From positions 1,562-21,998 of the IMG/VR virus record IMGVR_UViG_3300030098_001461: a DNA stretch of 20,437 bases. One strand, written 5' to 3'. Source of the DNA: a virus. Below, piece by piece: positions 1 to 7,200 of the stretch. The first letter of the stretch is position 1; each line of letters begins with the position of its first letter. The position numbers and the translations under genes are program-made. The notes beneath the pieces were generated by a model. The model made no database searches, had not been told where the DNA came from, and saw only the letters and a list, made by a program, of their open reading frames with translations.

Positions 1-173
1 GGTTTGACGTGATCGAGTGTAAGTTCATTAATTTCGTAGTTATTACCGCAATAAACACATGTACAATTGAAGTGCTCTTTAATAGCTCTTCTCCAGAGCC
101 GTTTAGCATCAGGACTTGTCATGGTTATTAGGTTGTATAAGTAGTGTTTTGGGCTAGGTAGTAGTGGGGTCAT
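1..173 (-). CDS. HNH homing-type endonuclease, N-terminal part
   Basis: The gene runs off the window at position 1, so only its N-terminal 57 codons are visible. From the inner ATG at 122 it reads MTSPDAKRLWRRAIKEHF, then a zinc-knuckle pair CxC..C (residues CTCVYCG), then LTLDHV, the first DH of an HNH nuclease core. These enzymes nick or cut DNA through a beta-beta-alpha-metal fold; many phage copies act as free-standing homing nucleases. I favour the ATG at 173: its reading frame continues without a stop into the 122 ATG, and it overlaps the stop of the preceding gene as ATGA, the coupling seen at other junctions here. The alternative is the ATG at 122. The catalytic second half lies outside the window, so activity cannot be judged. 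Its position between the small terminase and the expected large terminase is a common site for phage HNH genes. Confidence 0.8.
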   Translation of the reverse strand, partial: MTPLLPSPKHYLYNLITMTSPDAKRLWRRAIKEHFNCTCVYCGNNYEINELTLDHVK

Positions 174-403
174 TTACGAATTTTTAGTCTGCTTTTACGA
201 TTAATAGATGGAGACTGTGTTCTCCCTTTGGTAGTACTACCTTTATAGTGAGCAGCATCTTTGCCATCACCATTACCGTAAGTACCTAGTTTTCTATTAA
301 GCCTGTTAGCGTTGACTCTTAACTTGAGACCCTTTTTAGTTTTGTTATACGCTTTCTGTTGAGCTTTATAATTGCCGTTAGCGTATTTCGCTCCGCTTGC
401 CAT
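170..403 (-). CDS. Small basic HNH-like conserved phage protein
   Basis: This is a 77-residue, strongly basic protein. The N-terminal half is rich in Lys, Asn and Gln. The C-terminal half has the order RxNANRxNRKLG, then GNGDGKDAAHYKG, then a Ser/Arg/Lys-rich tail ending in SINRKSRLKIRK. The G-x-GDGKDxxH...SxNR pattern resembles short phage proteins that look like a degenerate HNH fold without the full set of catalytic residues. That resemblance is from memory and not proven. It is probably a nucleic-acid-binding or small virion protein; no function is assigned. The first 26 bases overlap the end of the small terminase gene, and its stop overlaps the preferred start of the HNH endonuclease gene. 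No strong ribosome site precedes the ATG, so coupled translation is likely. Confidence 0.75.
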   Translation of the reverse strand: MASGAKYANGNYKAQQKAYNKTKKGLKLRVNANRLNRKLGTYGNGDGKDAAHYKGSTTKGRTQSPSINRKSRLKIRK

Positions 404-632
404 ATAGTCTGCTTTGTACGAGTTCGGGATCTACTTTTGGCATAACAGCTGCAAGTTTGGCGAGTGGACTACCTTCTACAGCTATACCGCTAATATCATT
501 TGTTTTAAGCCAATCACAGGCTGCCTTGAGATCTTGAGTAGAAGCTTCGCCACTTTTGACTCGCTTTAGAAACTCAGTTGTAACAAGGTTATGTAGTTCA
601 TTAAATTGGTCTTCAGTGGCTCGTTTCTTCAT
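378..632 (-). CDS. Small terminase subunit (T7 gp18-like DNA maturase A)
   Basis: The 84-residue protein recognises concatemeric phage DNA and hands it to the large terminase for packaging through the portal. The sequence has the order seen in T7-type small subunits of cyanophages: FNELHNLVTTEFLKRVKSGEAS, then DLKAACDWLKTNDISG, then an acidic/basic tail ending PELVQSRLYGKRSEIR. Its length is close to that of T7 gp18. The start overlaps the stop of the upstream 54-aa gene as ATGA, with AGGA about 8 bases upstream. The 77-aa gene begins inside its last codons. The large subunit is not in the window and should lie beyond position 1, on the far side of the HNH gene. The call rests on motif order, length and position between the tail-fibre block and the expected large subunit. 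Confidence 0.82.
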   Translation of the reverse strand: MKKRATEDQFNELHNLVTTEFLKRVKSGEASTQDLKAACDWLKTNDISGIAVEGSPLAKLAAVMPKVDPELVQSRLYGKRSEIR

Positions 633-793
633 TCTTTCATTCCTGGAAATAGATTACGTCTGACAATCTCTACTGCTTTATCGTCAATGGTGTTATCAGT
701 GGATTTGGCATAAGCCTCTAATAGTTGAATGATCAAATTCTTCACTGCAGTAGTGGAGAGGAATGTCATTAGGATTGGTTTAATGATCAACAT
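629..793 (-). CDS. Small conserved phage protein, 54 aa
   Basis: The ORF reads MLIIKPILMTFLSTTAVKNL, continues through LLEAYAKSTDNTIDDKAVEIV and ends FPGMKE. The first 25 residues are hydrophobic enough to be membrane-associated, and the second half is a polar helix with a distinctive KSTDNTIDDKAV core. I recall similar short proteins (hydrophobic start, then K-[RS]-TDN-T/S-DD) in many cyanophages, with no known function. A good ribosome site, AAGGA, sits about 8 bases before the ATG, and the stop overlaps the small terminase start as ATGA. Conserved placement before the terminase and coupling to it suggest a real gene. No function is assigned. Confidence 0.8.
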   Translation of the reverse strand: MLIIKPILMTFLSTTAVKNLIIQLLEAYAKSTDNTIDDKAVEIVRRNLFPGMKE

Positions 794-797
794 ATCT

Positions 798-917
798 TTA
801 TCCTTCATCTGCCTTTACAAACTTACCATTAGCATCTCTTTTCTTGGATGACTTTGTCTTCTTTGCTTTAGCTTGTTCAGCTTCCATCTTTGCAATGGAA
901 TCACTTAATGTACTCAT
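798..917 (-). CDS. Small Lys-rich protein, 39 aa
   Basis: The ORF reads MSTLSDSIAKMEAEQAKAKK and ends RDANGKFVKADEG. It is a charged helix followed by a short NGKFVKA tail, with no membrane segment. Its ATG overlaps the TGA of the upstream exported-protein gene (ATGA), and its stop lies 4 bases before the next start, with the ribosome site of that next gene made from its last codons. That tight embedding, rather than recognised homology, is why I call it a gene. No function can be given. Confidence 0.65.
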   Translation of the reverse strand: MSTLSDSIAKMEAEQAKAKKTKSSKKRDANGKFVKADEG

Positions 918-1699
918 TTAGATTTAGTGGTATTTGGACATTGATACTCCTGTTTCTGCCAAGGGAATTTAAAACCCTTAACTGGAGTGCATTCGTTTTT
1001 TAGATACTGTTTAACAGCAACCTTTTTATTCTTTTTGTATTCAACAATTGGTACTACGTCATGACACATGTCATATACACGAGTACCTTCAGCTATCATG
1101 AATCCCTTCTGTTGGAGTTCAGCACATTTCAGAACACGTACAAGCTCATAATCAAGCCTCATCTTTTCTTCTTGCCGTTTGGCTATACGTCTACATTGTG
1201 CTAAACCTTTACGATCTAAGGGAAACATAAAGTTGATCTGACCTCCCCAGTTTTCAGCTACTGTATAGCTTCTCTGAGACATCTCCTCATCAAATGGGAC
1301 TGTATGATTACCCATATAGAATGGGCTAAATGTCATCGTTGAACCGTTACAGCTAACCCCAGAGCCATAGTGCTGCCTTGAAGGAGCACCATTGTTCTGG
1401 AATTGCACTGCTTGATTGGTGACATTTCCCGTTGCAGCAGCAACAGGATTAGATACGTTTTGAGTCTCTGGTTCTGTTGCTTTAGCTGGTGCTATTGAGA
1501 GAAGACTGATAAGGAAACAGTAGTAGATTCCTGTGAGATAGTTCTGTCTACCTCTATAAGTTCTATTATCTGACTCGCTGCTCTGGTTACTACTTCTAAC
1601 GAGAAGTCTGAGCCAGGAGTGGTCAGAGTAAAGATTGAATCTTCGTCTACTATTCCTCCAGAGCTTGCTGATGTATGGGTTATATTGTCTCCTGACCAC
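914..1699 (-). CDS. Exported Cys-rich conserved cyanophage protein; start uncertain
   Basis: The open frame is 261 codons from a GTG at 1699. A clear export signal (LTGIYYCFLISLLSIAPAKA, residues about 56-75) is followed by TEPETQNVSNPVAAATGNVT and NQAVQFQNNGAPSRQHYGSG. The mature part has six cysteines and the segments MTFSPFYMGN and EKMRLDYELVRVLKCAEL. I recall this family in T4-like and T7-like cyanophages, next to relatives of the 123-aa gene, with no known function. In those relatives the signal peptide is at the N-terminus. Here no ATG, GTG or TTG occurs in frame between 1699 and the signal, so the real start is unresolved. The first 207 bases overlap the 3' end of the 123-aa gene in the -1 frame. 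The stop is coupled to the 39-aa gene by ATGA. It is probably periplasmic or surface-located, perhaps disulphide-bonded (inference). Confidence 0.75.
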   Translation of the reverse strand: MVRRQYNPYISKLWRNSRRRFNLYSDHSWLRLLVRSSNQSSESDNRTYRGRQNYLTGIYYCFLISLLSIAPAKATEPETQNVSNPVAAATGNVTNQAVQFQNNGAPSRQHYGSGVSCNGSTMTFSPFYMGNHTVPFDEEMSQRSYTVAENWGGQINFMFPLDRKGLAQCRRIAKRQEEKMRLDYELVRVLKCAELQQKGFMIAEGTRVYDMCHDVVPIVEYKKNKKVAVKQYLKNECTPVKGFKFPWQKQEYQCPNTTKSK

Positions 1700-1863
1700 T
1701 TGCTTAACGCTGCTCCATAGGTGGTGGTGGTTATTGTTTCTTCTATATCAACCGTTGTAGTGGTTGTAGAGTTCATTGACCCTTGGGTGAAATTTGGTTG
1801 TACTAATTCTGCTCTAACTGCTGTAGGTGATGCCAGCATTAAGAGTAATAACCATTTCTTCAT
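1492..1863 (-). CDS. Exported conserved cyanophage protein, 123 aa
   Basis: The N-terminus MKKWLLLLMLASPTAVRA is a textbook signal peptide with an Ala-x-Ala-type cleavage site near residue 18. The mature part starts ELVQPNFTQGSMNSTTTTT and is Ser/Thr-rich, with a pattern suggesting a small beta-sandwich, ending TVSLSVFSQ. I recall related proteins (FTQG.M..TTTT ... SLSVF.Q end) in many cyanophages, paired with the downstream Cys-rich gene. The function is unknown. There is no lipobox cysteine, so it is not an obvious Rz1-type lipoprotein. Its ATG overlaps the stop of the holin-like gene (ATGA). Its C-terminal third is also read in the -1 frame as the start of the next ORF. Position in the late small-gene block suggests a virion or cell-envelope role (inference). 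Confidence 0.82.
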   Translation of the reverse strand: MKKWLLLLMLASPTAVRAELVQPNFTQGSMNSTTTTTVDIEETITTTTYGAALSKWSGDNITHTSASSGGIVDEDSIFTLTTPGSDFSLEVVTRAASQIIELIEVDRTISQESTTVSLSVFSQ

Positions 1864-2171
1864 TTTTTAACTGTTAGATCACTTTTGCTATTACCATTTT
1901 TCTTACCATTACCGTTACCAGTAGATAGCCCAAAAGTTGCGAGTGCGCCTGTAAAAATCGAAGCAGGGAAAGTTATATCCCCACCTGGACTTTTCTTAAA
2001 CATTGGTAATTCTACGTAATTTAAAGTTATGATAAATCCACTCCAAATGACTACTCCCAAACGCACCATTGCGCCTAAGATCACCATCTGTTCTTCGTGG
2101 TCATCTACATTATCTTTTAGTTTACCGAGGAGTCCTTTAGGTTTTTCTTCTGTTGTTTTTGTTCCTTCCAT
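1860..2171 (-). CDS. Small two-segment membrane protein, holin candidate
   Basis: The 103-residue protein has a charged N-terminus (MEGTKTTEEKPKGLLGKL), a hydrophobic stretch at about 29-50 (MVILGAMVRLGVVIWSGFII), a second one at about 66-85 (PASIFTGALATFGL), and a Lys/Asn-rich tail. Two membrane segments, a short length and a basic C-terminus fit class II-like holins, which open the inner membrane to time lysis. It also sits where T7 has its holin (gene 17.5), between the fibre and small terminase genes. I recall close relatives in cyanophages, annotated variously. Holin function is inference: no endolysin is adjacent. Its first 55 bases overlap the proline-rich gene, and its stop overlaps the 123-aa start. 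Confidence 0.78.
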   Translation of the reverse strand: MEGTKTTEEKPKGLLGKLKDNVDDHEEQMVILGAMVRLGVVIWSGFIITLNYVELPMFKKSPGGDITFPASIFTGALATFGLSTGNGNGKKNGNSKSDLTVKK

Positions 2172-2521
2172 TTATCTACTTTTGTCTGTAGGAATTTCTG
2201 TACTTGTTTCTTGATCTTGTCAAAGAAAGGTGTAGCAAGGGTGGTAGTGGCTACAGCTGCTACAGCTGCATAGGTTGCAGTGGCTACAATTTCTGTAGTT
2301 GGTAAAGGTAAGTCAATATCAATAACAGGTAGTTTTACTTTAGGTTGCTCTGTTTGTACTTCTTCCTTTTCTTCCTTTTCTACGCCTTTAGGAGCTACCA
2401 AATTACTAGGAGGTATGACAATGGGTGGGAAGACTGGCATATCTGCTGTAGGCGGCTCTAGAGGGATGCTAGGCATGTCTAGAGCTTTTGGTAGTTGAGG
2501 TTTGATGGATGGTATTTTCAC
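2117..2521 (-). CDS. Proline-rich membrane protein conserved in cyanophages
   Basis: The 134-residue protein starts at a GTG; no in-frame ATG gives the KIPSIKPQLP start. Residues 1-75 are rich in Pro, Ile and Val (PSIPLEPP, FPPIVIPPSNL) with an acidic stretch EKEEKEE. A hydrophobic segment follows at about 82-101 (IVATATYAAVAAVATTTLAT), then a basic coiled-coil-like tail (IKKQVQKFLQTKVDKWKEQK). The layout, an extended Pro-rich arm plus one membrane helix plus a charged helix, suggests a membrane-spanning linker, but no enzyme motif is visible. I recall similar proteins in both T4-like and T7-like cyanophages with unknown role. The gene overlaps the holin candidate by 55 bases, which suggests a shared lysis or envelope function (inference). 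Confidence 0.75.
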   Translation of the reverse strand: MKIPSIKPQLPKALDMPSIPLEPPTADMPVFPPIVIPPSNLVAPKGVEKEEKEEVQTEQPKVKLPVIDIDLPLPTTEIVATATYAAVAAVATTTLATPFFDKIKKQVQKFLQTKVDKWKEQKQQKKNLKDSSVN

Positions 2522-2530
2522 TTCATATTT

Positions 2531-2725
2531 TTATGGCAATGGAGCGTTAGGAATCCAGTCAGGATTCTTTTCTAAAAATAACGCCCACCCTGCCTCTAAC
2601 TGTTCTTGTGTTGGCTCTGGATCAGGACCGATCCATTTAAAAATAGAATTAGGTGCATCACTTTTAGTTAAGCGAAATTCATTATGTTCTACACCTAATT
2701 CCATTAATGCTAATATTGTGTCCAT
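2531..2725 (-). CDS. XkdW-like small protein, possible fibre assembly factor
   Basis: The 64-residue protein ends with IFKWIGPDPEPTQEQLEAGW followed by ALFLEKNPDW. The W-x-x-P-x-P-x-P-T-x-E-x-L-x-x-x-W pattern is what is seen in XkdW-like and similar small proteins encoded just after phage tail fibres. That match is by eye. In many phages such small genes after the fibre act as chaperones or minor tail parts, and this is the basis of the functional guess. The ATG lies one base after the stop of the collagen-like fibre gene, with an AAGGA ribosome site formed by that gene's last codons, so it is expected to be made together with the fibre. Confidence 0.75.
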   Translation of the reverse strand: MDTILALMELGVEHNEFRLTKSDAPNSIFKWIGPDPEPTQEQLEAGWALFLEKNPDWIPNAPLP

Positions 2726-2726
2726 T

Positions 2727-4265
2727 TTATTCCTTGTAAATTTCTATAACAGTATAAATACTATCCCAATTCGGATTATTGGAATTAATTCCGAAGCCGA
2801 TGTTAGTAGCTGCCTGTTCAGTATAGTGCCTAATCCCAAATAGTTTAGTGGCTGAAATCGTAAATCTGTGCATGTATTGAGGGCGTACCGTTACATAAGA
2901 AGAAGAGGAACTAACTTTTGAGTACTCTATCGTTGATCTTCCAATATTTCCGTCATCTACTTCCGCTGTAGTTTGCTGTCTTACATAAAAAAATGTTCTA
3001 CCAACTTGCACCGCTGGACAGCTTATACGAAATGTATAAGTACCTGCACCTAAAGCAAACATTTTAACAGGGGTAGATACTGAATAAGTATCACTTCCAT
3101 TTGATTTTGTAGTACCTGTTGAAATATTGTTCAGTCCTAAAACTATACCGTCTGGATCCCATCTTTCTGTGTTTATATCTCTCCAGTGAAATAGCCCTGC
3201 TGAGGAAGAGCCACCATAAACATTATAAGATTTTTTATCTTCTAAACGTGCATAAGAAGTAAATAGACCACCACCATCAGCACCATCAGCACCATCTTGA
3301 CCATCTTGGCCATCTTGGCCATCTTCGCCATCTTCGCCAGCAGGACCAACTAAAGAGGTTCCAGTTCCCCACCCTGATCCGTCTTTAGGTCCAAATATTT
3401 CATTGCTATCGGTATTTATAAAAAAATCACCAACAGAACCTTCGCTACTGGGGTTGCTAGTACCATTCAGTATTGTTTTACCATCCGTACCTGGATTACC
3501 TGGATTACCTGGATTACCTCTAGGAATAGTGAATTTAAAATTAGCGGTAGTAGTATCACCTTCATTTGTTACTGAAGCATTAGTACCAGCATCACCAGTT
3601 TCTGTTGAATGAACGCTTACAGTTGCAGCATTACCGTCTGGACCTCTTTGTCCTGTATTACCTCTAGGTATTGTAAAGCTGAATTCAGTATCACTTAGGG
3701 ATACACTAGCATCAGTATTTTCATCGCCAGTAGTCGTACTGCTAACTGTGTAGTTAAGTTCCGCCCAACTACCATCTCCTCTTAGGAAATTTATAGTTTG
3801 ATCACTAGCAGGTAACGCAGGTACTAAACCAGCAGCATCACTACCAGATACAGCAGAATAAGGTACTGTCCAAGTACCATCAGCTTTAAGAAATTTACCT
3901 CCATGAGGATTAGGTAGTTGAGGTGCTAAACCATTTCCATTTACGGAAACAGGAGCAGACCCCGTTGGTATAGCCCAAGAACAAGTTCCATCACCATTTG
4001 CTTTTAAGAATTTAGTACTATCTTCATTACTATTAGTTGTAGATTTTACATTTTCACCTTCTACAGTAGGTGTATTGAATGTAGGTGCTGATCCGTTATT
4101 AGACGTTAATACCTTACCATCGCTATCATTATCTCCATTAGCTAACTTAGCTAAGGTTACAGCTCCATCAGCTATCTCAGTTGTACCGATTGCATCATCT
4201 GGGATCTTAACCGACGTGACGGCATCATCTTTGACGCCGCCTGTTTCTACTTGTGTTGCTCCCAT
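2727..4265 (-). CDS. Collagen-like second tail fibre
   Basis: The 512-residue protein is a probable trimeric fibre or receptor-binding adhesin. The N-terminal 60 residues (VKIPDDAIGTTEIADGAVTL) are of a kind common in fibre proteins. Three repeats of an FLKADGTW-type motif lie at about 86-98, 125-134 and 160-168. Gly-x-y collagen triplets occur at about 202-212, 250-263 and 306-333; the last is very Asp-rich (GEDGEDGQDGQDGQDGADG). The last 170 residues look like a beta-sandwich with a C1q/TNF-like rhythm (GAGTYTFRISCPAV, MHRFTISATKLFGI, DSIYTVIEIYKE), a typical trimeric tip. The start lies one base after the gp17-like stop. Collagen-like fibres are known in phages, and the tip assignment is inference. 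Whether it attaches to the first fibre or directly to the tail is not visible. Confidence 0.8.
   Translation of the reverse strand: MGATQVETGGVKDDAVTSVKIPDDAIGTTEIADGAVTLAKLANGDNDSDGKVLTSNNGSAPTFNTPTVEGENVKSTTNSNEDSTKFLKANGDGTCSWAIPTGSAPVSVNGNGLAPQLPNPHGGKFLKADGTWTVPYSAVSGSDAAGLVPALPASDQTINFLRGDGSWAELNYTVSSTTTGDENTDASVSLSDTEFSFTIPRGNTGQRGPDGNAATVSVHSTETGDAGTNASVTNEGDTTTANFKFTIPRGNPGNPGNPGTDGKTILNGTSNPSSEGSVGDFFINTDSNEIFGPKDGSGWGTGTSLVGPAGEDGEDGQDGQDGQDGADGADGGGLFTSYARLEDKKSYNVYGGSSSAGLFHWRDINTERWDPDGIVLGLNNISTGTTKSNGSDTYSVSTPVKMFALGAGTYTFRISCPAVQVGRTFFYVRQQTTAEVDDGNIGRSTIEYSKVSSSSSYVTVRPQYMHRFTISATKLFGIRHYTEQAATNIGFGINSNNPNWDSIYTVIEIYKE
3274..3336 (-). repeat. 9-bp tandem repeat coding Gly-Asp-x collagen triplets
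   Basis: Seven head-to-tail 9-base units of the form CCATCNNNN (plus strand) lie here: two ccatcagca, one ccatcttga, two ccatcttgg and two ccatcttcg, with a degenerate eighth unit. Each encodes three residues of the Gly-Ala-Asp, Gly-Gln-Asp or Gly-Glu-Asp type on the minus strand. The identical neighbours suggest recent duplication by slippage. Confidence 0.9.
3489..3515 (-). repeat. 9-bp tandem repeat coding Gly-Asn-Pro triplets
   Basis: Three perfect copies of acctggatt (plus strand), followed by a related acctctagg, encode GNP GNP GNP in the middle collagen segment of the second fibre. It is a second, independent slippage-prone array in the same gene. Confidence 0.85.
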
Positions 4266-4266
4266 A

Positions 4267-7200
4267 TTACTTAATTAGTAGTTTGGTAGATGATATAGCT
4301 ATTCCAGCTAATACCTCTGGTGTACCTGCTGTAGTAGATAAGGTACCATCAGTAGCAACATAGTATTTACTGCCTGCTGTTAAACCTGATTGAGTTGTTG
4401 TATTACCAACTACATTTATTTTTCCTGTTGTACCATTTGAAATTGAAGAAGCTGAGAACCCTATAAAATTATCAGCTGTAAGGTTGGTTGTACCATCTGC
4501 TACATCTAGTACACGATGCTTAGACTTAGAATTATCATAATCAGTCCATGTATGTATAAACTTCCCATTAACTGAATCAAAACCTAAACCAACTTGGTAT
4601 TCAGTATCACTAGCTATCGTTCCTGTTGATAAATTCTTAGGTACAAATGTAGCTCCTGTCGTAGCCGAGTTGATTAATGCTGTAGCTCCATCAGTTTGGA
4701 ATCTTGCGTAGTATAAAGGATTGACACCACTTGATGTTTCTCCTCTCCATACGACATGGTATTTCCCAACTTTTGAATCATATTCAATTCCTCCAGTTAT
4801 TGAATATTGACCATCAAATATATCAGTAGATATCAGACGAGTACTATCACTAAGATCTGTATTTGATAAAGGTGAACTACTACCTATTAAAATATCATCA
4901 TTATCTACTACTCCTATAATACCTCTTAGAGCAGAATTAGTAGTACCACCACCACCAAACTCTGAGTACCATACAAATGCAAATTCAGCACCATTTACTG
5001 CTATGTCTCTTTTATTATTTTGTGTACTATCGAATTCAGTATCTGTAGTTGAGCCTACTGTTAAATCTTCAGTAAATTGAAGTGTTTTTGTTATCGAATA
5101 AGTATCACTAGAACGTGTAATCAAATGGAAATAACCATAAGCACCAGTAGTATCAGTGCCGTCTGAGTTACTACTATGAGAAGTCATCATTATGTACGAA
5201 CTCTTATCAGGCATCCAAGCACCAGTAAGATGGTGTGTTACATCTAACGATGTAGTAATTATGCTACTTTGAGTTAAACTACTTGTCGTGTAAGAAATAT
5301 GACAAGCTTTCAAGTCATTGGTAGAGCCATCACTCGCCCAAAAAGTAGCATTACCATTTCCTTCACAAATGAATATATTCCTTGAAGAAAACATCGTAGG
5401 AATATTTGCATCTGGTATTTGGTAAGAAGCTACATTTATTGTATCTGTACCTGTGATCCAAATTCTGTAAAACTTACAGTTAGTTTTGGTTGCAAGAGAA
5501 GTATTATTTGTAGTTGATGTATAAGCTATAAACTGGCTGATACTTGAATCATATACAAGACCAAAATTATTTTGAGCAACAGTTGCATTTATGAGTTCAA
5601 CTTTTGTACCCCACGTAATATCATTACCACTTATAGACCCTGCTGAAGCATAGATTTTATTATCGTACCTAAAAACTGCTACAACTTTTCCAATGTTTGA
5701 AGCAACAGCTATTCTATGCTGAGCAGGAGCCTGATCATCAACGAAAGCATCTTCAATTGATCCCCATGTTTCGCTTCCATGATCGTCTACCTCTGTAATC
5801 TTTCCAGAGACTAAACATACTGGTTTATTAGCAGCTATATAAGAATCTGCTGTAGCTGTTATTGTTCCTCCAGCTGGTTCCCATGCACCATCACCTCTTA
5901 GAAATGTATCACTGCTTGCTGTACCTGTAGCATTTATTTTTTCCATAGATACTGAGTTATCAGCTGGTGTACCTATACTTAACGCCGATCCTAAAGTAGT
6001 TACAAAGATATTAGTATCACTAGTAGGAGGAGCAGAGAAGATTATGTCATGACCATCAATAGCAAACCCTTCACTAGGTTGTGAAGTACCAGTATTAGGT
6101 TTTTGAATAACTCCAGCACGACTAACGATATGATGTGCAGCTGTGACACCAGTAGGATGGTTAGTTAGTTTAAACCTGAAAGCAGTACCGTTAAAAGTTG
6201 CTGAACTACCACCATCTTCTGCACTAGCGTCAGAAGCAGTAAGACCATTAATAAAGGTTTCACCAGTGGTAACAAGATCTATCCACTCTCCTGAGTTACC
6301 ATCATATACCTTCATCTTGTTATTATCTCCATCCCACCAAAGATCCCCATCATGATTATTAGAGGCAGGAGCACTGTTTGCTATTCGATACCTAGCGAAG
6401 AAATCATTTACATCATCAGATAGTTGTTTAACATCATCTGTTGTAGGTAATAATCTATGGAAATTATAAGTATGATTTGAACCTGTAGATATAACTAAAA
6501 GACCAGTATTATTAGGTAGTGGGAAAGGATTAGCGTTTTCACCATTACCACCTCTTAATGATGCTGGGAAATTATTAATTGTTACGTTATCTGATCCATT
6601 ACCAGCTGTACGTGCTGTAGTAGAAGTACCACTACTATCTACAGTAATTCCTGTAGCATTAGCAATACTAACTATAACTCCAGCTACTGGTATAGTTGAT
6701 GGGAAATTATCTTCATCATCAATAGCTTCAAAACCACCAATAGCTGATATAGAGTTAGTAACATGAGCAGCTACAACCTTTGAAGAAGGTATCTCGGTAT
6801 CGCTATCGGTAGTTAATGATCCATCAGTTGATGTTCTAAAGCTTTTACCACTTATAGCTGTAAGAAGAGCATCTTCATCTTGTTTAGCATCTAACTGGTC
6901 TTGTATATCAGAGGTAACACCACTTAAATAATTTATTTTAGTTGTTGTAACACTTGTTGTATCTACACCATCTAATAGTTCTATTTCAGCTTGTGTTAAA
7001 GCTGCTAAAGCTCCAGATCCTCCAGTTTGACAGTTTGAAAGATTAGTTAAATCAGTATCAGCATTTTGTTTTAAAAGTAATCTAGCTTGAATAGCTTTAG
7101 TAGTTGCTATCTTTGTATCTTCATCTGTGTACCATGTTTCTGTACTATGAACTGTGTCGTCACCATCTTGCCAAGCTGTTGCAATATCTCGTTTAGCTTC

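Noticed and set aside
1492-1699. Programmed -1 frameshift joining the two exported proteins
   Set aside because: The frame relation is right for -1, but no X-XXY-YYZ heptamer occurs in the overlap and the second frame has its own signal peptide, which a fusion would bury.
914-1863. Rz/Rz1-type nested spanin pair
   Set aside because: The overlap of two exported proteins near the terminase recalls spanins, but neither has a lipobox cysteine after its signal peptide and the second is far longer than any Rz1.
2502-2843. Plus-strand open frame of 113 codons
   Set aside because: It lies opposite the XkdW-like gene and the end of the collagen fibre gene, has no ribosome site and an uncharacteristic composition. 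The same applies to plus-strand frames at 2029-2214, 2280-2498, 3403-3612, 4075-4278, 6143-6355, 7796-7978, 8703-8978, 8993-9191, 14780-14998, 16067-16330 and 20223-20405.
3274-3336. CRISPR-like array
   Set aside because: The units are 9 bases with no spacers and lie in frame inside a collagen-like coding region.
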